Part shown: piece after piece, positions 26,159-36,406 of the stretch
How positions within the stretch are numbered: position 1 is the stretch's first letter
Layout of the letters: the number at the start of each line of letters is the position of its first letter
Assembly: GCA_037414955.1 (NCBI GenBank)
Contig: JBBEWH010000011.1
Span: 1 to 64,000, forward strand
Direction: 5' to 3'
Source of the DNA: Phytohabitans sp037414955
GTDB taxonomy: Bacteria > Actinomycetota > Actinomycetes > Mycobacteriales > Micromonosporaceae
DNA: 64,000 nucleotides
Translations under genes and position numbers: made by a program
Notes under the pieces: model-generated
The model's input: only the letters and a program-made list of their open reading frames with translations
What the model was told of the DNA's origin: nothing
The model's database searches: none

Positions 26159-29100
26159 TTGACCGAGCCTGTTGCCGTGGTCGGACTGGCCTGCCGCTTT
26201 CCGGATGCCCCACACGCGGACGCGTTGTGGGATCTGCTGGTCGGGGAGCGGGAGGGCTTGACGCGGTTCACCGATGCCGAGTTGGCCCAGCGCGGAGTGC
26301 CTGGCGAGCTGCGGCGCAACCCGTTCTACATACCGGTCGGGGGCGTCCTGACCGACCAGGACCGGTTCGACCCGACACCGTTCGGCATCGGCGCGCCCGA
26401 GGCCGAGGTGCTCGACCCGCAGCAGCGGCTGTTCCTGGAGTGCGCATGGCACGCACTGGAGGACGCCGGCCACGGCGGTGCCCGTGACGCGGGTGTCGTC
26501 GGAACCTTTGCCGGGTCGGCGTTGTCGGCGTACCTGATGACGAACCTGGCCGGCCGCTTCGACCCGATGGGCGGCGCCGACCCGGCCGGCAGCCTGGAAC
26601 TGCACGGGGCCAACGTCGCCGACTACCTACCACTGCGCACGGCGTACCGGCTCGGCCTCACCGGACCCGCGGTGAGCGTCGGCGCCACCTGCGCGACGTC
26701 GCTGGTCGCCGTGCACCTGGCCGCACAGGCCCTGCTGAACGGCGAATGTGACACGGCCATCGCGGGCGGCGTGTCGCTGCGCGTGCCGCAGGGGCTGGGT
26801 TACCTGTACGTGCCGGACGGTCCGTTCTCCCGCGACGGCCACACCCGTCCGTACGCGGCTGGGGCCAGCGGCACGGTGTTCACCCAAGGCGTGGGTGTGG
26901 TGGTCCTGCGGCGGCTGTCCGACGCGCTGCGCGACCGAGACCCGATCCGCGGGGTGATCCTGGGATCCGCGGTGGGCAACGACGGCGCGGAGCGGGTGGG
27001 CTTCACCGCCCCGTCCGTCACGGGTCAGGCCCGCACCGTCGCGGAGGCACTCGGGGTGGCCGACCTCCATCCCACCGACATCTCCTATGTGGAGGGTCAT
27101 GGCACCGGCACGCCGCTCGGCGACCCGATCGAGGTGCGGGCACTGAGCCGCGTCTTCGGCAGTGCATCCCGGCCCTGGTGCGGCCTGGGCTCGGTGAAAG
27201 GCAACATCGGGCATGCCGACTCGGCCGCCGGTATCGGCGGTCTCATCAAGACCCTCCTCGCCCTGCAGCACCGGATCATCCCCGCCTCGCGGTACGCCCG
27301 CCAGCCGAACCCCGAACTGGACCTCTCCGGCTCCGCGTTGCGTCTGGTCGCCGAGACCGAGGCGTGGGAGCCGGTGAACGGCGGCCGCCGGGCCGGAGTG
27401 AGCTCGTTCGGTGTCGGTGGGGTCGACTGCCACGTCGTGGTGGCGGAGGCGCCCGACCTGCGAGCCGGGCCCCGCGACGAGCGGGCTCAGCTGCTCCTCG
27501 TGTCGGCGGCCACCGGTGAAGCCTGCCGCGCCGCCGCGCTCCACCTGGCCGACCGGCTGGCCCAGGCCCGCCCGGACGACCAGTTGGACGACGTCGCACA
27601 CACCCTGGTCGTCGGCCGGATCGAGCAGGCGGCGCGCGCCGCGGTGGCCGTGCGGCCCGGGCAGGATCCCGCCGAGGCGCTGCGCCGGGCGACTCCCGTG
27701 ACCCCACCGCCGGGGCGGGCCGCGCGGGTCGTCTTCGCCTTCCCCGGCGGTGATGCGCAGTACGCGGGTATGGCGCGTGGCCTCTACGCGGACGAGCCGG
27801 CCTTCGCCGCGGCGGTGGACGACGTCGCGGCCACCCTCCACCGGCTGACCGGCGACGACCCGCGCGACGTCATGCTCGCCGCGCCCGACGACGAGGCCGC
27901 GCGCGCCGCGGCCCGCGCGCCGCGCACCGGCCTGCCCGCCCTGTACACCGCGGCGGTCGCCACGGCCACCCTCCTGGAGCATTACGACCTCCGGCCGGAC
28001 CTGGTGCTCGGGCACAGCATCGGGGAGTACGCGGCCGCGGTGACGGCCGGTGTGCTCTCCGCCGGCCAGGCCGCCGAGCTGGTGGCCGAACGGTCCACCC
28101 GGATGGCCACCCTGCCCGCCGGCGCCATGCTGGCCGCCCAGATCACCGAGCACGACGCGCGTGCGCTTCTCGCCGAGCACCCGGATCTGGACCTGGCCGC
28201 GGTCAACGCACCGGAAGCCTGCGCGCTGTCCGGGCCGCGGGCCGCGGTCGAGGAGGCAGCCCGGCGGCTCGCGGCAGCCGGACGGCACGCCCGGGTCCTG
28301 CCGATCGACACGCCGGGCCACTCCCGCCTGGTCGAACCGATCATGCCGGCGTTGCGGGCGGTGGCCAGCCGGCTGACGCCCAAGCCGCCCGCGATCCCGC
28401 TGGTCACCACGATCACCGGCCGGCTGGCCAGCGTCGAAGAGCTCACCGACCCTGATTACTGGGCAAGGCACCTGCGGTCCACGGTCCGGTTCGCCGACGC
28501 GATGCGGACGGCCCTCGCGGACGGCCCCGCGATCGTGGTCCAGGTGGGCCCAGGTACCGGCATCGCCTCCCTCGCCGCCCAATGCGGCCGGGACGCGGTG
28601 ACCGCCGCGCTGACCACCTTCCCGGAGCCGCAGGACCCCGCGGCCGCGCCGGTCCCGGCCCGGGACGCCTTCCTCAGCGCCCTCGGCCAGCTCTGGTGCC
28701 ATGGCGCGCCCATCGACACCGAGATCCTGTGCCGCGGTGAGCGCCGCCGGCTGTCCCTGCCCGGATACGCCTTCCAGCGCGACCGCTTCTGGATCGAGCC
28801 GCCGGCGCGCCCGCGGGCCGGCGGTGGCGTCGGCCCCGTCGCCGCCGAACCGGACGCTGCCGAGCCGCTCCAGGTGCCGGCCTGGCGTCAGCTCCCGCCC
28901 GGCGGGGAGCCCGGTCGGCTCGCCGGAACCCGATGGCTGGTGTGGGGTGGCGGCGCACCGACGCCGGCGCTCGAGGCCGCGTTGCGGCAGGACGGCGCGG
29001 ACGTCCGGACCGCGACGACGCTCGGCGCGGGGGAGCGGCTCGACGGCGTGCTCTGGTTGCCCGGCCCGCCGGCTGAGGGCGCCGAGCCTCACGTCCGCGC

Positions 29101-32100
29101 GCACGCGGACGTGCTGGCCGCCGGGCGGCTCGCCCGCCTCCTCGCCGGTGCCCTACCCGGCGACGCGGCGCCGGGCAGCCTGGCGTTGCTACAGGTCACC
29201 ACGGCCGGGGAGCGGGTGGCCGGCGACGAGCGTGTGGACCCCGCCGCGGCGGCCGTCCGGGGACTGCCCCGCGTCCTCGCTCAAGAGGTGCCGGCGGTCC
29301 GCTGGCGGAGCCTCGATCTGCCCTCCGGCGGCGAGTCCGCCGGTGGGGCGGTCGACGCGGTGCTGGCCGAGGCCGCCGACCTCGCCGGACCAGATGGCGC
29401 CGCCGGCTGGGAGTTGGCGTGGCGGGGCGGGCGGCGGTGGATCCGGGAGTGGCAGCCATGGCGGCCCGCGGCCGGCACCGGGCAGCCGGTCGACGAGCCA
29501 GTAGTGGTGATCACCGGCGGGCTGGGCAACGTCGGTCTGGCACTCGCCCGCCGGCTGGTCACCGACCAGCGCGCCCGCGTCGTGCTGGCTGGCCGCACCG
29601 GTGAGCCGGACGCCTCGGCGGCCGAGCCGCGCCTGGTCCGCCGCCGCGAGGCGCTGCGTCAGCTGCGCGCCGACGGCGGGCGGGTACAGGTCGACGTGCT
29701 CGACGTGACGGACGCGGACGGCGTCGCGGGCCTGCTGCGCCGGGTCACCGACCAATGGGGACGGATAGATCTGTGGGTCCACGCCCCGGTGGTGATCGAA
29801 CTGACCCCACTCTCCGAGGTGGCTGACGCAAGCGTGGAAGCCGTGCTCGCGCCCAAGGTCGGTGGTGCGCTGGCGCTGGCGACGGCGATCGACGCGGTGC
29901 CGCCGGCGGCCCGGCCGCGCACCGTGTTGCTGATGTCGTCGGCGGCTGGGACGGTGGGTGGTTTCGGGCTGAGCCCGTACGTGGCGGCGAGCCGGTTCCT
30001 GGACGGCTTCGCCGCGGCGACGAACGCCACGGTGGACCCCGCGGAGCTGGGCGCGCGCGGGGACGGCGTCCGGTGGTTGTCGGTGGACTCTGACCGGTGG
30101 CGGTTCGGCACCGCCGAGGAGCGCGAGTCCGTATCCGAGATCACCATGCGGTACGCCTTGGACGCCGACGACGCGGTCACCGGGCTGATCCGCCTGAGCC
30201 TCCTCGCCGCGACCGGCAGCTGCCCACCTCAGGTGGCCCTCTCTCCCGGGGAGCTCATCGGCCGCTCGCTGGCCCTGGGCGGCCGCACCGTCCACGCCGG
30301 CACCGGCGGAGGCGGCGGCACCCTGGCCGATGAGGTCGAGCGCCTGATCGCCGAGGTGTGGAGCGACGTGCTGGGGCGCCCCGTCAGCGACCGCGATGAC
30401 GACTTCTTCGCGCTCGGCGGGCACTCGCTGCTGGCCACCCGGGTGCTGGCGATACTGCGGGACCAGCACGGCATCGAAGTGTCGCTGCGTGACCTGCTCG
30501 CCCACCCCACCGTCTTGGCCCTGGCCGGATTGGTATCGGCGCGATTCCCCTCCCGCGCCGAAACCGGGCCGGCGGCGGTTCCGGAGCCGGCACCAGCTCC
30601 GGCTCCGGAACCGGCGTCCGCACCGGCGACGAGCGAGCCGTTCCCCCTCACCCGGGTGCAGCACGCCTACTGGATCGGCCGGTCCGGCGCCTTCGAGCTG
30701 GGCGAGGTCGGCTGCCATTTCTATTACGAGCACGACTGCACGGGCCTCGATCTGGACCGCTACGAGCGGGCCTGGAACCGCCTGATCGAGCGGCACGAGA
30801 TGTTGCGCGCCGTCGTCACCGAGGACGGGCAGAACCTGGTGCTGGACCGGATACCCAGATACAAGATCCCGGTCCTGGACTGCCGTGACGTCGCGCCGGA
30901 GGCTCGGGAGAAGGCGTTGCGGCAGCTCCGCGACCGGCTTTCGCACCGGGTGGCGGACGCTGGGCGCTGGCCGCTCGTGGAGATCCACGTTGTCCTGCTG
31001 CCGGACGACAAGGCCCGCGTGGCGCTCTCGGTCGACGTGCTGATGTGCGACTCGGCCAGCTACATGGTCATGGATCGGGAGTTGTCCATCCTGTACCGCG
31101 ATCCGGACGCCGCGCTGCCACCCATCGGGGTCACCTTCGCCGACTGCGTGGCCGCCCTGCGGGAAAGGGCGCGGAGCGACCGCTACCGCCGCGCCGCCCG
31201 GTACTGGCTCGACCGGCTGGACACCCTGCCCGGCGGGCCCGCGCTGCCGACGCGCGCGCCGTCCGGCACGCCCCGCTTCGCCCGCCGCCGTGCGGAGCTG
31301 GACGCAGCCCAGTGGCGACGGCTGCGGGACCGGGCCACCGCGGCCAGGGTCACCCCGACCGCGGTGCTGCTCGCCGCGTACGGCGACGCGCTGGCGGACT
31401 GGTCGGGCCAGGGGCATTTCAGCATCACTCTCACCGTGTTCGACCGGCCGGCGATCCATCCCGATGTCAACCGGGTGGTGGGGGAGTTCTCCTCACTGCT
31501 CCTGCTGGAGACCGAGCGGCACGCCGGCCAGAGCTTTGGTGAGCGGGTCCGGGCGGCGCAGGAGCGCCTCTTCGCCGACCTGGACCATCGCGAGTACTCC
31601 GGACTGGAGGTGCTGGCCGAGCGGGCGCGCCGCACCGGCACCCAGACCAACGTCCCCGTCGTCTTCACCGGCATGCTCGGCCTGGACCGGATCGACGGCG
31701 CCGAGCCGCACGCGCACGACTGGCTCGGCCCGGTCGTCCACGGGGTGAGCCAGACGCCGCAGGTATGGCTGGACCACCAGGCGTTCGAGCTGCGCGGCGC
31801 GCTGATCCTCCAGTGGGACGTCAACGAGCAGATCCTCGATTCGGTGCAGGCGGACGCCGCGTTCGACGGCTACGTGCGCCAGCTGACCCGGCTGGTCGAC
31901 TCCGACGAGGCGTGGTGGGACACCGGTCAGCGGCCCACGGCGACGCCCAGCGCGGCGACGGACCAGACCGCCGTGGATCAGACCACGGCACCGGGAGCAC
32001 CCGACCCGGTCGAGTCGGCGCTCGCCGCTCTCTGGGCCGAGCTGCTCGACCTGGCACCCGACGGCATCCCGGTCGACGCGTCCTTCCTCAACCTCGGTGG

Positions 32101-34825
32101 GGACTCGCTCCTGGCGGTACGCATGGCGGCCTGGCTCAGGCAGCGCCTCGGCGTGGGACTGCCGCTGCCCCAGATCCGGCCCACGCTGACCATCCGGCAG
32201 CTCGCCGAGCTGGTCCGGGCGCAACCCGCCGGTGCGGCCGCCCGGCCCGGCACGGACATCCGGCTGCGCCGGCGGATCGACCGCGACGCGGCGTTCCCGA
32301 TGCTGCCGCTGCAACAGGCGTACTTCGTCGGCCAGCACGGCGGATGGGAGCTGTCCTACCCGTCGGTGCACGCGTACACCGACATCCGCCTGTCCGCTGT
32401 GGACGCCGAGAACGCCGCGGCAGCACTCGACGACGCGGTGCGCCGGGTGGTCGCGCACCAGCCCATGATGCGCGCCCGGCTGCTGCCGGACGGCACGCAA
32501 CGCATTCTCGACCTCGAGGATCCGTCGGTCTACCAGCCGGTGCGCACCCTCGACCTGCGCGCGGCGACCGCGGACGAGGCGGAACGGGCCCTGGCCGAGC
32601 TGCGCGCCGAGATGACCCGGCACGGCCCGGACCCCACCACCGGCCCAAGCTACGAGGCCCGGCTGACCTTCCTGCCCGGCGGGGAGGGCCGCCTGCACAT
32701 TTCGTTGAGCCTGTTGACGTGCGACGGGTGGGGCGCCGGCGTGTTCGACCGGGAGATGTTCACGTACGTCGCCGACCCGAACGCGGTGCTGCCACCGCTG
32801 CTGGTGGACTTCGGCGACTACGTGGCGGCCATGGGTCAGATCCGTCAGACGCCCGAGTGGCGGGCCGACCGGGAATGGTGGTGGGAACGGCTCCCCGGCC
32901 TCCCGGCGGCGCCGTCGCTGCCGACCGTCGCCGACCCGTACCAGGTCGATCCGCCGCTGATGGGCAGCCGGGAGGCCCGGCTGGACGGTGCGCAGTGGGC
33001 GGCGCTGCGCGCGCAGTGCGCCCGGCGCAACGTCACGCCCGCGTCGGCGCTGCTGACCGCGTACGCGATCGCGTTGTCCCGGCTCACCGGGGAGCGCCGG
33101 TTCCTGCTCAACACCCTCCAGTTCAACCGGTTGCCGCTGCACGCCGACGTGGACCGCATGATCGGGCCGTTCTCCACCACGGCCCTGGTCGTCGCGGACC
33201 TGACCGCCGGCACCACCTTCGCCGACCTGACGGCGGCCACCCAGGCCGAGGTGGGCGAGGCGCTGGCGCACAACCTCGTCACCGGCGTCGAGGTGGCCCG
33301 GGAGTTGGGCCGGCTGCGCGGCACCCAGCGTCCCGTCGCCCCGGTGGTGTTCCAGAGCACGCTGGGCATGGACAACGCCCTCGGCGGCGACCTGCCGCCG
33401 CACGCCGGGCCGCTGGGCGAGCTCGTCACCAGCGAGTACTACCAGCAGGTCAGGACGCCGCAGATCTGGCTGGAGTGCCGGGTGTTCGAGCTGCGCACCG
33501 AGTTGGTGATCAACTTCGCGCTGGTCGAGGAGCTGTTCGCCCCGGGCGTGGTCGACGGCGTGGTGGCCGACGTGACCGCGTTGACCCACGCGCTGCTGGA
33601 CGGCTCCGGCTGGGACCGGCCGGTCGACCTGCCCGCCGCCGACGCGGTTACCGGCACCCGGCCACCCCACCGGGCGGAGGCGGCCCGGACGAGCGGCGCG
33701 GCCGGTGGCCCGCCGGCGGACGAGGTGGAGCGCGAGCTGGCCGGTGTCTGGTCGGACGTGCTCGGTGCGGAGCTGTGCGATCCGGCCACGGTGGACCGGA
33801 GCGCGGACTTCTTCGCGCTCGGCGGCGACTCGCTGCTCGCGGTCCGGATGCTCGCCCGGCTGGCGACGCGGTACGGCACGCCGATCCCGCCCCGCGACTT
33901 CCTCGCCGCACCCACGCTCGCCGGCCTCGCCGCGGTGCTCCGCGACCAGGACGCCGCCCGCGACGCCGGGGCCACGAGCACCAGGGCACCGGCCCCCGAC
34001 ATCGCGGTTCCGCTGCGGGACGGTCGGGGAGAACCGCTGTTCCTGCTGCACCCATCCGGCGGGGACATCATCTGCTATGCGGAGTTGGCCCGGGAGCTCG
34101 ACATCCCCCACCCGGTTGTCGCGCTGACCGACCCGGCGCTGGTCGACCCGGCCGCGGCCGAACCCGCGGGCCCGCCGGACGTCCCCGCCATGGTGCGGCA
34201 GTACCTCGACGTGATCCAGGCGCACCAGCCCGACGGTCCCTACCTGCTGGGCGGCTGGTCGATGGGCGGCACCGTGGCGCACGAGATGGCCGTGGAGCTG
34301 CGCCGCCGGGGCGCCGAGGTGTCCCAGCTCATCATGATCGACTCGAATAGCCCGGACCGGATCATCGCTCTGGAGGGACTGGACCGGCCGCGCGCCCGGG
34401 CGGAACTGTGGGAACGCTACCTGCGTTCGGTGGCCGCCTTCCTCGACACGGACCTGCCGGCCGACACCGGCGAGCTGGAGCGGCTGCTGCGCCAGCACGG
34501 CGTCCTCGGGCGGGACGAACCGGCGACCGCCCGGCGCTTCGAGGTGTTCGTGCGGCACCTGGACGGCCTTGCCCGGCACACCGCCCATCCCCTCGACGCC
34601 GCGGTGCCGGTGCTGCTCCTGCGCACCGGGCGGACCTCGCCCACCAACACCAGGATCGGAATGGGCGTGGACGACGCCTTCGACGAGGTCGACCTCGGGT
34701 GGGGACCGTATGTCGCCGGCCGGCTGACCATCAAGCTGGTCGACGCCCATCACTACTCGATGCTGCGGGCACCCGCCGTCGCCGCGGTCGCGCGGCACAT
34801 CGGCGCCGCCCTGGCATCGACCTGA
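26159..34825 (+). CDS. hybrid PKS/NRPS: KS-AT-KR-ACP-Cy-PCP-Cy(degenerate)-PCP-TE
   Basis: Assembly-line enzyme of 2888 residues, resembling yersiniabactin HMWP1 in layout. KS about 1-430 (Cys178 in GATCATS; GHGTGTP; NIGHADS). AT about 520-835 (GHSIGEY, Ser620; DTPGHS in place of the usual HAFHS). KR about 1115-1370 (TGGLGNVG; SS...Y catalytic pair). ACP with Ser1423. Heterocyclization domain with D1626-x4-D-x2-S1634. PCP Ser1983. A second Cy-like domain whose motif reads SLLTCDGWG (2184-2192), lacking the first Asp and the Ser. PCP Ser2558. Thioesterase with GWSMGG, Ser2701. There is no adenylation domain, so Cys must be loaded in trans, and no internal methyltransferase. TTG start after GAGGAG. 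Confidence 0.92.
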   Translation: MTEPVAVVGLACRFPDAPHADALWDLLVGEREGLTRFTDAELAQRGVPGELRRNPFYIPVGGVLTDQDRFDPTPFGIGAPEAEVLDPQQRLFLECAWHALEDAGHGGARDAGVVGTFAGSALSAYLMTNLAGRFDPMGGADPAGSLELHGANVADYLPLRTAYRLGLTGPAVSVGATCATSLVAVHLAAQALLNGECDTAIAGGVSLRVPQGLGYLYVPDGPFSRDGHTRPYAAGASGTVFTQGVGVVVLRRLSDALRDRDPIRGVILGSAVGNDGAERVGFTAPSVTGQARTVAEALGVADLHPTDISYVEGHGTGTPLGDPIEVRALSRVFGSASRPWCGLGSVKGNIGHADSAAGIGGLIKTLLALQHRIIPASRYARQPNPELDLSGSALRLVAETEAWEPVNGGRRAGVSSFGVGGVDCHVVVAEAPDLRAGPRDERAQLLLVSAATGEACRAAALHLADRLAQARPDDQLDDVAHTLVVGRIEQAARAAVAVRPGQDPAEALRRATPVTPPPGRAARVVFAFPGGDAQYAGMARGLYADEPAFAAAVDDVAATLHRLTGDDPRDVMLAAPDDEAARAAARAPRTGLPALYTAAVATATLLEHYDLRPDLVLGHSIGEYAAAVTAGVLSAGQAAELVAERSTRMATLPAGAMLAAQITEHDARALLAEHPDLDLAAVNAPEACALSGPRAAVEEAARRLAAAGRHARVLPIDTPGHSRLVEPIMPALRAVASRLTPKPPAIPLVTTITGRLASVEELTDPDYWARHLRSTVRFADAMRTALADGPAIVVQVGPGTGIASLAAQCGRDAVTAALTTFPEPQDPAAAPVPARDAFLSALGQLWCHGAPIDTEILCRGERRRLSLPGYAFQRDRFWIEPPARPRAGGGVGPVAAEPDAAEPLQVPAWRQLPPGGEPGRLAGTRWLVWGGGAPTPALEAALRQDGADVRTATTLGAGERLDGVLWLPGPPAEGAEPHVRAHADVLAAGRLARLLAGALPGDAAPGSLALLQVTTAGERVAGDERVDPAAAAVRGLPRVLAQEVPAVRWRSLDLPSGGESAGGAVDAVLAEAADLAGPDGAAGWELAWRGGRRWIREWQPWRPAAGTGQPVDEPVVVITGGLGNVGLALARRLVTDQRARVVLAGRTGEPDASAAEPRLVRRREALRQLRADGGRVQVDVLDVTDADGVAGLLRRVTDQWGRIDLWVHAPVVIELTPLSEVADASVEAVLAPKVGGALALATAIDAVPPAARPRTVLLMSSAAGTVGGFGLSPYVAASRFLDGFAAATNATVDPAELGARGDGVRWLSVDSDRWRFGTAEERESVSEITMRYALDADDAVTGLIRLSLLAATGSCPPQVALSPGELIGRSLALGGRTVHAGTGGGGGTLADEVERLIAEVWSDVLGRPVSDRDDDFFALGGHSLLATRVLAILRDQHGIEVSLRDLLAHPTVLALAGLVSARFPSRAETGPAAVPEPAPAPAPEPASAPATSEPFPLTRVQHAYWIGRSGAFELGEVGCHFYYEHDCTGLDLDRYERAWNRLIERHEMLRAVVTEDGQNLVLDRIPRYKIPVLDCRDVAPEAREKALRQLRDRLSHRVADAGRWPLVEIHVVLLPDDKARVALSVDVLMCDSASYMVMDRELSILYRDPDAALPPIGVTFADCVAALRERARSDRYRRAARYWLDRLDTLPGGPALPTRAPSGTPRFARRRAELDAAQWRRLRDRATAARVTPTAVLLAAYGDALADWSGQGHFSITLTVFDRPAIHPDVNRVVGEFSSLLLLETERHAGQSFGERVRAAQERLFADLDHREYSGLEVLAERARRTGTQTNVPVVFTGMLGLDRIDGAEPHAHDWLGPVVHGVSQTPQVWLDHQAFELRGALILQWDVNEQILDSVQADAAFDGYVRQLTRLVDSDEAWWDTGQRPTATPSAATDQTAVDQTTAPGAPDPVESALAALWAELLDLAPDGIPVDASFLNLGGDSLLAVRMAAWLRQRLGVGLPLPQIRPTLTIRQLAELVRAQPAGAAARPGTDIRLRRRIDRDAAFPMLPLQQAYFVGQHGGWELSYPSVHAYTDIRLSAVDAENAAAALDDAVRRVVAHQPMMRARLLPDGTQRILDLEDPSVYQPVRTLDLRAATADEAERALAELRAEMTRHGPDPTTGPSYEARLTFLPGGEGRLHISLSLLTCDGWGAGVFDREMFTYVADPNAVLPPLLVDFGDYVAAMGQIRQTPEWRADREWWWERLPGLPAAPSLPTVADPYQVDPPLMGSREARLDGAQWAALRAQCARRNVTPASALLTAYAIALSRLTGERRFLLNTLQFNRLPLHADVDRMIGPFSTTALVVADLTAGTTFADLTAATQAEVGEALAHNLVTGVEVARELGRLRGTQRPVAPVVFQSTLGMDNALGGDLPPHAGPLGELVTSEYYQQVRTPQIWLECRVFELRTELVINFALVEELFAPGVVDGVVADVTALTHALLDGSGWDRPVDLPAADAVTGTRPPHRAEAARTSGAAGGPPADEVERELAGVWSDVLGAELCDPATVDRSADFFALGGDSLLAVRMLARLATRYGTPIPPRDFLAAPTLAGLAAVLRDQDAARDAGATSTRAPAPDIAVPLRDGRGEPLFLLHPSGGDIICYAELARELDIPHPVVALTDPALVDPAAAEPAGPPDVPAMVRQYLDVIQAHQPDGPYLLGGWSMGGTVAHEMAVELRRRGAEVSQLIMIDSNSPDRIIALEGLDRPRARAELWERYLRSVAAFLDTDLPADTGELERLLRQHGVLGRDEPATARRFEVFVRHLDGLARHTAHPLDAAVPVLLLRTGRTSPTNTRIGMGVDDAFDEVDLGWGPYVAGRLTIKLVDAHHYSMLRAPAVAAVARHIGAALAST

Positions 34826-34837
34826 GGGAGCGCGGAC

Positions 34838-36406
34838 ATGAAGGAAGGGGAGCGACCGTCCATGGGGCAGATCTCACGCCGTTCGGCGCTGCGGGCGGGG
34901 GCACTGATCACTGGCTTGGCGGTGGCGCCGCTGGCCGGTGCCTGCGGGTCGGCGGACGCCGAGGACGCCGACCGGGCCGGCGAGGCCAGCGGCACGCTGC
35001 GCTTCGGCGGCATCGGATCCGCGACCGCGGTGACCACCGACCCGCATGGCGGCATTCCCAGCGAATCAGACTGGGCACGGATGAGTGCTCTCTACGACGT
35101 GCTCACGATGCCCGCCCCGGACGGCGGCGTCCGGCCCTGGCTGGCCACCTCGTGGACGGCTGAGGCCGGCGCGACACGGCACCGCTTCCAGCTGCGGACC
35201 GATGCCACGTTCAGCGACGGCCGGCCGGTACGCGCCGCCGACGTGCTCTTCTCGCTGCGCCGGATCGCCGCCAAGAGCGCGGAGAACGGCGGGCGGATCG
35301 GCACCATCGATGTCGACCGGTCGCGAGCCGATGGGGACCACGCGGTGGTCCTGCTGACCACCGCCCCCGACGCCGACGTGGCCCGCGCCCTGGCCGGTCA
35401 GTGCTTCATCGTTCCGGACGGCACGCAGAGCTTCGACAAGCCGGTTGGCTCCGGCCCGTTCCTGCTGTCCACACTGGATGGCGGGACGGCGGCGTTGACG
35501 CGCAACGACAAGTGGTGGGGCGACGGCCCGAAGGTGGACGCCCTGGAGATCCGCGGATTCGCCGATCCCCAGGCGCTCGCCACGGCGGTGACCTCCGGGG
35601 AGATCGACCTGGCGGCCAACGTCGGATACGCGACGGCGCGCGGTGCCGAGCGCACCGGCCGTCTCACGGTGGTCCGGCGCACCGCCGCGGCCAGTTACCC
35701 GCTGATCATGAACATGTCCCACCCACCGTTCGACAAGATCGAGGTCCGCCGGGCCATCAAGCTGGCGGTCGACCGGCAGGCGCTGGTCGACGCGGTGCTC
35801 CTGGGGTATGGCAAGCCGGGCAACGACGCCCCGCATCCCGTCGACTCCTCCTATCCGAGCGATCTTCCCGCTCCCCGGCGCGACCTGGACCAGGCCCGCC
35901 GGCTGCTGGACCAGGCCGGTTACGGCAGCGGCTTCGCGGCCGTCATCCACGCCACGACGTCCTACCCCACCATGGTCAGCGCCGCGACCCTGATCGGCCA
36001 GCAGTTGGCCGAGGTGGGCATCCGGGCCACCGTGAAGGAACACCCGCCGGAGACCTACTGGGCCCAGATCTACACCAAGGTCCCGCTCTACATCGGATAC
36101 ACCACCGACGCGCTGCCCATCCAGCACTGGGCACGGGCGACGACGCTCAGCACCGCCCCGGTCAACGAGACCGGATGGCGCAGTCCGCGGTTCGACGCCG
36201 CGTTCGCCGCCGCCATGGCCACAATGGACGCCGACGAGCGGCGGCGGCTGCTCGGCCAGCTCCAGCGGCAACTCGCCGACGAGGGCGGCTGGGTCATGTG
36301 GGGACTGGGCGACGGCGTCGATGTGACCGCCAAGGGCGTCCGCGACGTGCCGACCGCCTCCGGCTTCGCCCGGTACTCGATGGCCGGCGTATGGCTGGAC
36401 AGGTGA
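34838..36406 (+). CDS. peptide/nickel-type ABC substrate-binding lipoprotein 1
   Basis: Extracellular binding protein of 522 residues from the family 5 (DppA/NikA/OppA) group. The N-terminus has RRSALRAGALITG followed by a lipobox ending AGAC, so export as a lipoprotein, perhaps by Tat, is likely. Family marks: FQLRTDATFSDGRPVRAADVLFSL, VGSGPFLLS, and the closing Asp/Glu-rich helix before VMWGLGDGV. It follows the NRPS by 12 bases and overlaps the permease gene (GTGA). Members import oligopeptides and also metal-metallophore complexes. Being inside the biosynthetic operon, recapture of the metal-loaded product is the natural guess. Confidence 0.88.
   Translation: MKEGERPSMGQISRRSALRAGALITGLAVAPLAGACGSADAEDADRAGEASGTLRFGGIGSATAVTTDPHGGIPSESDWARMSALYDVLTMPAPDGGVRPWLATSWTAEAGATRHRFQLRTDATFSDGRPVRAADVLFSLRRIAAKSAENGGRIGTIDVDRSRADGDHAVVLLTTAPDADVARALAGQCFIVPDGTQSFDKPVGSGPFLLSTLDGGTAALTRNDKWWGDGPKVDALEIRGFADPQALATAVTSGEIDLAANVGYATARGAERTGRLTVVRRTAAASYPLIMNMSHPPFDKIEVRRAIKLAVDRQALVDAVLLGYGKPGNDAPHPVDSSYPSDLPAPRRDLDQARRLLDQAGYGSGFAAVIHATTSYPTMVSAATLIGQQLAEVGIRATVKEHPPETYWAQIYTKVPLYIGYTTDALPIQHWARATTLSTAPVNETGWRSPRFDAAFAAAMATMDADERRRLLGQLQRQLADEGGWVMWGLGDGVDVTAKGVRDVPTASGFARYSMAGVWLDR

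Noticed and set aside
31493..34798. Very long open frame on the minus strand across the PKS/NRPS
   Set aside because: It is the mirror of a strongly GC-biased coding frame; it has low-complexity Arg/Gly/Pro composition and no recognisable domain, while the plus strand shows complete enzyme domains.
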